This document shows, one piece after another, positions 42,610 to 49,847 of a stretch of DNA of 49,847 bases. Position 1 is the first letter of the stretch. The number at the start of each line of letters is the position of its first letter. The translations under genes were made by a program, and so were the position numbers. The DNA is from Eubacterium sp. GTDB lineage: Bacteria; Bacillota; Clostridia; Oscillospirales; Acutalibacteraceae. The notes under the pieces are model-generated. The model ran no database searches. It was not told where the DNA came from and was given only the letters and a program-made list of their open reading frames with translations. The stretch lies in contig JAGHJI010000067.1 of assembly GCA_017886765.1 (NCBI GenBank), positions 1-49,847 on the forward strand. The letters run 5' to 3'.

Positions 42610-45600
42610 ATGGCAAAGGTTTATCGAGTTTTTGTTGAAAAAAAGAAGGGCAACGATATTGAGGCGAGCCAGACTCTGGCGGACCTCAGGGACAATGTCG
42701 GCATAACGGCGCTGGAGGATCTGAGGATCATCAACCGCTATGACGCCCAGGGATTAAGCGAGGAGGAGTTCAGGGACGCCGTGGGCACGATTCTTTCCGA
42801 GCCGAATCTTGACAATGTTTACTATGAGCTCTCCATTCCGCAGGGCTGGAGATATTTTGCCACCGAATACCTGCCCGGTCAGTATGACCAGAGGGCTGAC
42901 TCCGCGGCGCAGTGTATTCAGCTTTTGACCGCAGGGGAAAGACCGGATGTTCTGTCAGCAAAGGTCATTGCCGTCAAGGGCGATATTACGGATGATGAAT
43001 TTGAAAAAATAAAGTCCTATATTATCAACCCGGTGGAGTCCCGTGTGGCCTCCCTTGAACTGCCTGAATCCCTGGATATCAAAGCGGATACTCCGGCCGA
43101 TATTGCCCGTGTGAACGGCTTTATCCGGATGAAGGATGATGAGATGGCAGAGTATCACGCCTCCATGGGCTTTGCGATGAGCCTTGCTGACTTGTGCTGG
43201 GTAAGGGACTATTTTAAAAATGACGAAAAACGTGACCCCAGCCTGACGGAGCTGAAAGTTATTGATACATACTGGTCGGATCACTGCCGCCACACGACCT
43301 TTGCCACAGAGCTTGATGAGATCAAGATCAACGAAAGCAAGTACAGCAGGGCAATAAACGATGCCCTTGAAAAATATTTTGAAATACGCAGTGAAGTATA
43401 CGGCGACAGAAAAGACAAGATCGTCTGCCTTATGGATATGGCGTGCATTGGCACCAAGGTGCTGAAAAAACGCGGCTTTGCGGACAATATTGACGAGAGC
43501 GAGGAAATCAATGCCTGCTCCATTCAGGTACCTGTTGTTGTGGACGGAAAAGAAGAGCAGTGGCTTGTGCAGTTTAAAAACGAGACCCACAATCACCCCA
43601 CTGAAATTGAGCCTTTCGGCGGCGCCGCAACCTGTCTCGGCGGAGCGATACGCGACCCGCTGTCCGGCAGAGCGTATGTTTATCAGGCGATGCGTGTTAC
43701 CGGCTCGGGTGATCCCACAACGCCTTTTGAGGAAACGCTGGACGCAAAGCTTCCCCAGAGCAAAATCACCACCGGAGCGGCGGCCGGTTATTCAAGTTAC
43801 GGCAACCAGATCGGACTTGCCACAGGTCAGGTGACCGAGCTTTATGACGAAGGCTATGTTGCCAAGCGAATGGAGATCGGCGCGGTTATCGGCGCGTCTC
43901 CAAAGGATAATGTGATCCGCAAGCGTCCGGAGGACGGCGATATCATCGTGCTTCTGGGCGGCAGAACGGGACGTGACGGCTGCGGCGGAGCTACAGGCTC
44001 GTCAAAAGCCCACAATTCCATGTCTATTGAGACCTGCGGCGCGGAAGTACAGAAAGGTAATCCGCCCACCGAGCGTAAGATTCAGCGGCTTTTCAGAAAG
44101 GCGGAAGTCGCCAGAATGATCAAACGCTGCAACGATTTCGGCGCAGGCGGTGTCTCCGTTGCCATCGGAGAGCTGGCTGACGGATTGAAGATAGACCTTG
44201 ACAAGGTGCCCAAGAAATATGACGGCCTTGACGGTACAGAACTGGCGATCTCCGAATCCCAGGAGAGGATGGCCGTTGTTCTTGACAAGGAGAATGTGGA
44301 TAAATTTATTCGGCTTTCCAATGAGGAAAATCTGGAGGCGACGCCGGTAGCGGTCGTTACCTCCGACAACAGACTTGAAATGACCTGGCGCGGCGACAAA
44401 ATCGTCAGCCTCAGCCGTGACTTTTTGAACACCAACGGGGTTACACAGCACGCAAAGGCTGAGATTTCCGCCGTGGATGATAAACTGAATTATACAAAGC
44501 AGGTGCCGGAGTGTCTTGCCGGCCTTGACAATGCGCAGGCGCTTAAGGCAAATCTTTCACGCCTTGAGGTCTGCTCTCAGAAAGGGCTTGTGGAGCGTTT
44601 CGACTCTTCCATAGGCGCCGCTACGGTGCTTATGCCTTACGCCGGAAAATATCAGCTTACGCCCGAAGAGGCTATGGTGGCGAAGATTCCTCTTCTTGAG
44701 GGTGAAACGGATACCGCTACGGTTATGGCTTACGGTTTTATACCCAAGCTTTCACGCTGGTCGCCCTTCCATTCCGCTGCTTTCGCGGTATCGGAGTCTT
44801 TGGCGAAGCTTGCCGCAGTGGGCTGTGATCCGTCAAAAGCACGACTGACTTTCCAGGAATATTTTGAAAGACTGGGCGATGTGCCCGCGCGCTGGGGAAA
44901 ACCCACCGCGGCGCTTCTCGGCGCCCTTATGGCCCAAATAGGATACAAATGCCCGTCTATCGGCGGCAAGGACTCCATGAGCGGCTCGTTCAATGACCTT
45001 GACGTTCCGCCGACCCTGGTTTCTTTCGCCGTTGGAATGAGCGAGGCATCAAAGACGGTTTCCTCACAGTTCAAGAGAACCGGTTCCACGGTCAAGCTGC
45101 TGCCGCTCCCTGTTGAAGAAAGCACCGGTATGCCGGATTTCGAAAAGGCTATGGAGCTGATGATGAAGGTATATGAGGGTGTGAGAAACGGTTCGATTCT
45201 TTCCGCCTCCGTTGTCAAGGAGGGCGGCGCCGCTGCCTGCGTTTGCAAAATGGCTTTCGGAAATAAATTCGGATTCACCTTTGCCCAGAATCTGGACAAG
45301 GAGACTCTGTTTGCTGCCAAGGAAGCGTCTTTCGTTGTTGAGCTTGCCGACGGAAATACCCTTGACGGTATAACGCTGGGTACAACCAACGATAACGGCG
45401 TGTTCATCATGGACGGCGTTGTTCAGACGGTGGATGAACTGATTGACGCCTGGACCGGAAAGCTTGAAAAGGTCTTTGCCACCGATTCGGGCAAGAAGGC
45501 AAATATGCCGTACGATGTTCCGCTTTACAAAGAGCGTTCCATCTTTGTCGCGAAAAACAAGGTGGCCAAGCCAAAAGTGTTTATTCCGGCATTCCCCGGC

Positions 45601-46365
45601 ACAAACTGCGAGGTCGATACCGCCAGGGCTTTTGAAAAGGCAGGGGCGCAGACTTCTGTCTTGGTAGTAAACAACCTTTCCTCAGCCGCGATCAATGAAA
45701 CCATTGACAAGATGGTAAAAGAAATAGAATCCTCGCAGATTATTATGCTGCCCGGCGGTTTCAGCGGCGGTGACGAGCCGGAGGGCTCAGGAAAGTTTAT
45801 TGCCACGACGTTCAGAAATCCGAGAGTAAAAGAAGCGGTTACCAAACTGCTCAACTGCCGTGACGGTTTGATGCTGGGTATTTGCAACGGTTTCCAGGCG
45901 CTTATCAAGCTGGGGCTTGTTCCTTACGGTGAGATCCGTGAAATCAAGGAAACCGACCCAACCCTTACCTTTAATACAATCGGCAGGCATATATCCTCCA
46001 TGGCGTACACAAGAGTATCCAGCGTTAAATCGCCGTGGTTCTCCGGCGTCCATGCCGGTGATGTGTTCGCTGTACCGATCAGTCACGGCGAGGGAAGATT
46101 TGTAGCCGACGATAAGGTTATGAAAAAGCTGATTGAAAACGGTCAGGTCGCCACGCAGTATGTAAATCCGGACGGTATGCCCGTCAGCGATATGCCGTTT
46201 AACCCCAACGGTTCTGTATGCGCCGTTGAGGGCATCACCTCTCCTGACGGCAGAGTTCTGGGCAAAATGGGACACTGCGAGCGTAAGGGTGAAAATCTCT
46301 ACGCCAACGTACCTTTTGAGAAAGATATGAAAATATTTGAAAGCGGCGTGAATTACTTTAAATAA
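42610..46365 (+). CDS. purL: Phosphoribosylformylglycinamidine synthase (long form with glutaminase)
   Basis: Fourth step of purine synthesis: FGAR plus glutamine and ATP to FGAM. 1251 residues from the ATG at 42610, which has AAGGAG 8 bases upstream; the frame stays open further upstream but that part is AT-rich and non-coding in character. The synthase half has YWSDHCRHTTFATEL, KNETHNHPTEIEPFGGAATC and GGKDSMSGSF. The glutaminase is C-terminal: FIPAFPGTNCEVDTARAFEK, MLPGGFSGGDEPEGSG, nucleophile Cys in LGICNGFQALIKLG and the catalytic His in PISHGEGRF. Large single-chain PurL is usual in Clostridia. It stands apart from other pur genes. Confidence 0.97.
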   Translation: MAKVYRVFVEKKKGNDIEASQTLADLRDNVGITALEDLRIINRYDAQGLSEEEFRDAVGTILSEPNLDNVYYELSIPQGWRYFATEYLPGQYDQRADSAAQCIQLLTAGERPDVLSAKVIAVKGDITDDEFEKIKSYIINPVESRVASLELPESLDIKADTPADIARVNGFIRMKDDEMAEYHASMGFAMSLADLCWVRDYFKNDEKRDPSLTELKVIDTYWSDHCRHTTFATELDEIKINESKYSRAINDALEKYFEIRSEVYGDRKDKIVCLMDMACIGTKVLKKRGFADNIDESEEINACSIQVPVVVDGKEEQWLVQFKNETHNHPTEIEPFGGAATCLGGAIRDPLSGRAYVYQAMRVTGSGDPTTPFEETLDAKLPQSKITTGAAAGYSSYGNQIGLATGQVTELYDEGYVAKRMEIGAVIGASPKDNVIRKRPEDGDIIVLLGGRTGRDGCGGATGSSKAHNSMSIETCGAEVQKGNPPTERKIQRLFRKAEVARMIKRCNDFGAGGVSVAIGELADGLKIDLDKVPKKYDGLDGTELAISESQERMAVVLDKENVDKFIRLSNEENLEATPVAVVTSDNRLEMTWRGDKIVSLSRDFLNTNGVTQHAKAEISAVDDKLNYTKQVPECLAGLDNAQALKANLSRLEVCSQKGLVERFDSSIGAATVLMPYAGKYQLTPEEAMVAKIPLLEGETDTATVMAYGFIPKLSRWSPFHSAAFAVSESLAKLAAVGCDPSKARLTFQEYFERLGDVPARWGKPTAALLGALMAQIGYKCPSIGGKDSMSGSFNDLDVPPTLVSFAVGMSEASKTVSSQFKRTGSTVKLLPLPVEESTGMPDFEKAMELMMKVYEGVRNGSILSASVVKEGGAAACVCKMAFGNKFGFTFAQNLDKETLFAAKEASFVVELADGNTLDGITLGTTNDNGVFIMDGVVQTVDELIDAWTGKLEKVFATDSGKKANMPYDVPLYKERSIFVAKNKVAKPKVFIPAFPGTNCEVDTARAFEKAGAQTSVLVVNNLSSAAINETIDKMVKEIESSQIIMLPGGFSGGDEPEGSGKFIATTFRNPRVKEAVTKLLNCRDGLMLGICNGFQALIKLGLVPYGEIREIKETDPTLTFNTIGRHISSMAYTRVSSVKSPWFSGVHAGDVFAVPISHGEGRFVADDKVMKKLIENGQVATQYVNPDGMPVSDMPFNPNGSVCAVEGITSPDGRVLGKMGHCERKGENLYANVPFEKDMKIFESGVNYFK

Positions 46366-46400
46366 TTTCTGCATATAGAATTTACAGGGAGGAATGTAAA

Positions 46401-47609
46401 TTGAAATACGTTGTTGTTTTATACGACGGGATGGCGGATTATCCCGTTCCGGCACTCGGCGGAAAAACGCCTATGATGTGCGCAAAAAAGCCGAATATGG
46501 ATAGGCTTGCCTCAAAAGCCGAGGTGGGTCTTGTCAAAACCGTGGCAGACGGTCTGAAGCCCGGCAGCGATGTTGCCAACATGAGCGTTATGGGCTTTGA
46601 CCCGATGAAATACTATACGGGCAGAAGTCCGCTGGAAGCGGCGTCAATCGGTATTGACATGAAGCCCACCGATGTTTCGCTCAGGACAAATCTTGTTACG
46701 CTTTCCGAGGACGACCTGCCCTATGAGCAAAAGACCATTGAGGATTACTGCGCCGACGATATATCCACGGAAGAGGCCGAAATTCTCATCAAATATATTG
46801 ATGAAAAGCTTGGTACCGATACCTTTAAATTCTATCCCGGCGTATCCTACCGTCACTGCCTGATTTGGGACAACGGCACCACCGACCTGGGCAAAATGAC
46901 ACCTCCCCACGATATTACCGGAAAAGTGATTACAGAGTATCTTTCAGATGCGGATAACGCAAAGCCCCTTATTGAGCTGATGAAAAAATCATATGACCTG
47001 CTTAAAGATCATCCTGTTAATATAGCAAGAAAAAAAGCAGGAAAAAGACCTGCCAATTCCATATGGCTCTGGGGCGAGGGCAAGCGTCCCGCGCTTTCAC
47101 CCTTTGAAGAAATTTACGGTATCAAGGGCGCGGTAGTATCTGCCGTTGACCTTATCAAAGGGATCGGCGGCTGCGCCAAGATGGAGGTTGCCGAGGTTCC
47201 CGGCGCTACCGGCTATATCGACACCAACTTCGAGGGAAAGGCAAATGCTGCTGTTGAGTTGCTTGACAGGAACGATATGGTGTATATTCATTTTGAGGCG
47301 CCGGACGAATGCGGGCACAGAAACGAGCCGGAAAATAAGGTGCGCGCCATTGAACTGATTGATGAAAGAGTTTTGCCCATTCTCTTCAAGGGACTTGAAA
47401 AATTTGACGATTATAAAATAATGATTTTACCTGACCACCCAACCCCTATTGTTACACGTACGCACGCCAGCGACCCGGTTCCGTACCTGATTTATCATAA
47501 GAAGAAGGAGATAAAGGGTGTGGATACGATCAACGAGGAAACCGCAAAGGCAACGGGTGATTTTATAGAGCATGGGCCCAGTATTATGCCGCACTTTTTG
47601 GAAAAATAA
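46401..47609 (+). CDS. apgM: Archaeal-type cofactor-independent phosphoglycerate mutase homologue
   Basis: 402 residues, alkaline-phosphatase superfamily. Metal and active-site blocks: VVVLYDGMADYP, the Ser in SDVANMSVMGFDP, VHFEAPDECGHRNE-type motif (read as IHFEAPDECGHRNEPENKV) and LPDHPTPIVTRTHASDPVP. Start is TTG with GGGAGGA 7 bases upstream; no ATG is suitable. The usual assignment is interconversion of 3- and 2-phosphoglycerate. However, some bacterial members of this subfamily are homoserine kinases (ThrB2), and the next gene uses acetylhomoserine, so that activity should be considered. Confidence 0.9.
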   Translation: MKYVVVLYDGMADYPVPALGGKTPMMCAKKPNMDRLASKAEVGLVKTVADGLKPGSDVANMSVMGFDPMKYYTGRSPLEAASIGIDMKPTDVSLRTNLVTLSEDDLPYEQKTIEDYCADDISTEEAEILIKYIDEKLGTDTFKFYPGVSYRHCLIWDNGTTDLGKMTPPHDITGKVITEYLSDADNAKPLIELMKKSYDLLKDHPVNIARKKAGKRPANSIWLWGEGKRPALSPFEEIYGIKGAVVSAVDLIKGIGGCAKMEVAEVPGATGYIDTNFEGKANAAVELLDRNDMVYIHFEAPDECGHRNEPENKVRAIELIDERVLPILFKGLEKFDDYKIMILPDHPTPIVTRTHASDPVPYLIYHKKKEIKGVDTINEETAKATGDFIEHGPSIMPHFLEK

Positions 47610-47624
47610 ATGATGTCTTTTGCC

Positions 47625-47975
47625 GTTAGTCGTCGTTACTGGCAAAATTCCGCTCGGTCACATATAGCACATATGCTCCCGTCGACGAAATTTTGCCAAA
47701 GCCTTGCCTAACAAAAAAATCCATTCATTTATTAAATTGCTATTTTCGCACCCTGCGCCGCTGTGCGCGTTGTGCGCGCGGCGCAAATCATATGCACGGG
47801 CGATTGGTAATCGCCCCTACGGTAACATATTGCGTTATGGCGGGAAAAAAGGGGTTTCCAAAGGGGAATAAGCCTGCGTCTCCCCTTTGGTCGTTTTCTC
47901 GGTTACCGTCTTTTGCGACTCAAAAGATGGTAACATCCGCGCGTGAGCGCAAATCACATTTTAACATATTTTAAT
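47625..47975. repeat. Intergenic island of stacked palindromic repeats
   Basis: No gene is seen in the 400 bases between apgM and metY; instead there are at least five inverted repeats. GGCAAAATT/AATTTTGCC enclose a smaller CATATAGCACATATG palindrome (about 47641-47699). A GC-rich GCGCCGC/GCGGCGC pair is at about 47756-47783. GGGCGATTGGTAATCGCCC occupies 47798-47816. CCAAAGGGG/CCCCTTTGG is at 47858-47890. GTTACCGTCTTTT/AAAAGATGGTAAC is at 47902-47934. The blocks do not resemble each other and look like separate small elements accumulated at one site. Confidence 0.7.
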
Positions 47976-48010
47976 ACGCTAAATCATAAATGAAACATGG
48001 AGGCAATGTA

Positions 48011-49279
48011 ATGAAGATAAATTCTATCTGCGTACAGGGCGGATACGAGCCGAAAAACGGCGAGCCGAGAGTGATCCCCATTGTACAGAGCACCACATAT
48101 AAATACGATTCCAGTGAGGAAATGGGAGATCTGTTTGACCTTAAGGAATCGGGCTATTTTTATTCACGCTTACAGAATCCTACCTGCGATTACGCGGCAA
48201 AGAAGATTGCCATGCTGGAAGGCGGTGTGGCAGGCATGCTCACCTCCTCGGGACAGGCTGCTAATTTTTACGCCGTATTCAATATTGCGCAGGCGGGCGA
48301 CCATATCGTTTCCTCTTCTGCGATTTACGGCGGAACATTTAACCTTTTCAATGTGACGATGCGTAAACTGGGGATAGATTTTACTTTTGTCAGCCCGCAT
48401 GCTACGGAGGAGGAAGTCCAGGCAGCGATTCGGCCGAATACCAAAGCGGTATTCGGGGAAACGATTTCAAACCCCAGTCTGGATATTTTGGATATTGAAA
48501 AATTCGCTAAGGTGGCCCACGCCAACGGCGTGCCGCTGATTATTGACAACACCTTTGCCACGCCCATAAACTGCCGTCCCTTTGATTTCGGATGCGATAT
48601 CGTTACCCATTCGACCACAAAATATATGGAGGGACATGCTTCAACCATCGGCGGAGCAATAGTGGATTCAGGTAAATTTGACTGGACGCAGAATGACAAG
48701 TTCCCGGGTCTTACAACTCCTGATGAAAGTTATCACGGTATCACTTATACAGATACTTTCGCTGAGGGGGCGTATATCACCAAGGCAACCGTACAGCTTA
48801 TGCGTGACCTGGGGTCAATCCAGGCTCCGCAGAACGCGTTTTTGCTCAATGTAGGACTGGAAACGCTGCACCTCAGAGTGGAAAGGCACTGTGAAAACGC
48901 AAGGAAGGTGGCGCAGTATCTTAAGGATAATGACAAGATCAGCTGGGTAAAATGCGCAATGCTTCCTGACGACGAGCAGTATGACCTTGCGCAGAAATAT
49001 ATGCCAAAGGGTACCTGCGGCGTGGTATCATTCGGTATCAAGGGCGGCAGAGAAGCTGCCACTGTGTTTATGGATTCATTGAAACTCGCGGCAATCGTGA
49101 CGCATGTAGCGGACGCCCGCACCTGCTGTCTGCATCCCGCTTCGACGACCCACCGTCAGCTTACCGACGAACAGCTTGAGGAATGCGGCGTAAGTCCGGA
49201 CCTTGTGCGTTTCAGCGTGGGAATTGAGGATGTTGACGATATCATCGCCGATATCCAGCAGGCGCTTGACAAAATATGA
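48011..49279 (+). CDS. metY: O-acetylhomoserine sulfhydrylase (PLP enzyme)
   Basis: Makes homocysteine from O-acetylhomoserine and sulfide, the direct route to methionine. 422 residues from the ATG at 48011 (GGAGG, 7 bases); an ATG seven codons earlier has no such site. Signatures: YSRLQNPTCDYAAKKIAMLE, LTSSGQAANFYAVFNIAQAG, the PLP lysine in VTHSTTKYMEGHASTIGGAI and DARTCCLHPASTTHRQLTDE near the end. Length (over 420) fits MetY rather than the shorter cystathionine enzymes. No SAM riboswitch is visible upstream. The stop overlaps the start of the metal-sensor gene. Confidence 0.96.
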   Translation: MKINSICVQGGYEPKNGEPRVIPIVQSTTYKYDSSEEMGDLFDLKESGYFYSRLQNPTCDYAAKKIAMLEGGVAGMLTSSGQAANFYAVFNIAQAGDHIVSSSAIYGGTFNLFNVTMRKLGIDFTFVSPHATEEEVQAAIRPNTKAVFGETISNPSLDILDIEKFAKVAHANGVPLIIDNTFATPINCRPFDFGCDIVTHSTTKYMEGHASTIGGAIVDSGKFDWTQNDKFPGLTTPDESYHGITYTDTFAEGAYITKATVQLMRDLGSIQAPQNAFLLNVGLETLHLRVERHCENARKVAQYLKDNDKISWVKCAMLPDDEQYDLAQKYMPKGTCGVVSFGIKGGREAATVFMDSLKLAAIVTHVADARTCCLHPASTTHRQLTDEQLEECGVSPDLVRFSVGIEDVDDIIADIQQALDKI

Positions 49280-49575
49280 GCGATATAAACACACATCCCC
49301 ATAAACATAACCATGACCATAAGCACACAAAGGAAGTATCCAACAGGCTTGCCAGGGCTATCGGTCATCTGCAAAAGGTGAAGCAGATGGTGGACAACGG
49401 AGAGGACTGCTCAGAGGTCCTCATTCAGCTTGCCGCGGTCAAATCGGCAATCAATAACACCGGTAAGCTGATACTGAAAGACCACCTTGAGCACTGCATC
49501 GTTCACGCGGTTCAGGATGGGGACGAGGAAATGTTACAAGAGCTTAATACAGCTATTGATAAGTTTATGAAGTAA
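49276..49575 (+). CDS. CsoR/RcnR-family metal-sensing repressor
   Basis: 99 residues, all-helical tetrameric repressor family. Copper ligands of the CsoR class are at the same positions as in Bacillus CsoR: C45 (GEDCSEVLIQ), H70 and C74 (LKDHLEHC). The N-terminus is His-rich (HPHKHNHDHKH), which could extend metal binding. Related CstR proteins sense persulfide with two cysteines, but the His in the C-H-C set favours Cu(I). Its ATG overlaps the metY stop (ATGA), so it is translated with metY; no copper pump is in view. Confidence 0.93.
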   Translation: MSDINTHPHKHNHDHKHTKEVSNRLARAIGHLQKVKQMVDNGEDCSEVLIQLAAVKSAINNTGKLILKDHLEHCIVHAVQDGDEEMLQELNTAIDKFMK

Positions 49576-49682
49576 AATAAGACTGCAATAGTTTAGAGTA
49601 AGGTAATTCCGTCATACTGATACACAGAAGCTACCATCTTTATGAAGTGCAGAATACGATAACAAGAAAAGAATAAAAGAAC

Positions 49683-49710
49683 AGGCGGCAAAGATTTTTC
49701 TTTGCCGCCT
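49683..49710. terminator. Hairpin after the metY-csoR unit
   Basis: AGGCGGCAAAGA and TCTTTGCCGCCT form a 12-bp stem around a 4-base TTTT loop. The plus strand is followed by AAAAATTT rather than Us, and the minus strand by TGTTCTTTTATT. A likely terminator, but not a textbook one. Confidence 0.6.
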
Positions 49711-49783
49711 AAAAATTTAAAAAAAAGGTCTTGTTTGTGACGCCGCGTAATGATTTATAATAGGTGTCAGGAGGTAAATAATT

Positions 49784-49847
49784 ATGGCAAAATACAGAGC
49801 AATTCCGCAAGGGTTTATGACAGTTGGAGAAGTGGCAAAGAAAATGG
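49784..49847 (+). CDS. MerR-family regulator, N-terminal fragment (cut by window edge)
   Basis: The 21 visible codons read MAKYRAIPQGFMTVGEVAKKM. MTVGEVAKKM is the first helix of a MerR-type winged helix; the N-terminal extension is typical of a clostridial group of such regulators. AGGAGG lies 9 bases before the ATG and TATAAT about 24 bases further upstream (49757-49762). The effector domain is beyond the window. Confidence 0.75.
   Translation, partial: MAKYRAIPQGFMTVGEVAKKM

Noticed and set aside
47610-48010. SAM riboswitch or other metabolite riboswitch before metY
   Set aside because: The gap contains stacked palindromes, but none of the conserved SAM-I core or a terminator/antiterminator pair near the metY start.
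1-49847. CRISPR array, prophage or complete insertion sequence
   Set aside because: No run of regularly spaced direct repeats, no phage structural genes and no transposase frame were found. The only mobile-looking items are the small elements listed.

Overview
The window reads as a piece of chromosome from a low-to-mid GC, Gram-positive gut-type Clostridia, most like a Ruminococcus/Oscillospiraceae relative. The grounds are a T-box-controlled trp operon, DnaD plus a DnaC/DnaI-like helicase loader, a DUF951 gene in front of prfA, a clostridial long PurL with built-in glutaminase, PPDK, VanR/VanS-type two-component systems, lipoprotein glycosidases and consensus sigma-A promoters. No species is assigned. 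Most of it is ordinary housekeeping sequence.

Layout. 1-3.4 kb: start of ppdK (minus strand, cut by the window edge), then glmU and a VanW-type lipoprotein. 3.8-7.4 kb: a sigma factor gene followed by a very large one-pass membrane protein with six InlB-type B repeats outside the cell, a likely sigma/receptor pair. 7.5-11.9 kb (minus): a GH43 lipoprotein, a C39-type peptidase and a VanRS-like two-component pair. 12-18.7 kb (minus): complete trpEGDCFBA operon with a T-box leader, a consensus promoter and a terminator. 18.7-25.7 kb (minus): asparaginase, M18 aminopeptidase, a fused Sua5-CoaE protein, an S66 peptidase, an unknown 123-residue protein, a 0.44-kb DUF559 mini-element, prfA and a DUF951 protein. 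25.8-31.3 kb: an S1-domain protein on the plus strand, then convergent dnaD, dnaC-like, DUF308 and GH29 fucosidase genes on the minus strand. 31.4 kb: tRNA-Gly(GCC). 31.6-38.2 kb (plus): a membrane protein, a response regulator/kinase pair, a GT8 glycosyltransferase and a TVP38-type membrane protein. 38.5-39.8 kb: a type-4 uracil-DNA glycosylase divergent from pduL. 39.8-41.2 kb: an AT-rich accessory cassette (RHH, XRE and a Rossmann-like protein). 41.2-49.8 kb: a PAS-only protein, purL, an archaeal-type phosphoglycerate mutase homologue, O-acetylhomoserine sulfhydrylase translationally coupled to a CsoR-type metal sensor, and the start of a MerR regulator.

The most unusual material lies between genes. 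Three 240-243 bp repeats with short terminal inverted repeats each sit exactly between the stem of an intrinsic terminator and its U-tract, in one orientation relative to the upstream gene, and the flanking terminator sequence is partly or wholly duplicated. A palindromic module of about 50 bp found inside two of these repeats also forms the two inverted ends of the mini-element that carries a DUF559 (Vsr-like nuclease fold) gene. There the terminal repeat supplies both the ribosome-binding site and the last codons of the gene. Together these look like a family of small non-autonomous or nuclease-carrying elements. Other points worth attention are the Sua5-CoaE fusion, the sigma factor/B-repeat receptor pair, a Shine-Dalgarno-hiding hairpin before the C39 peptidase, and the metY-csoR coupling.
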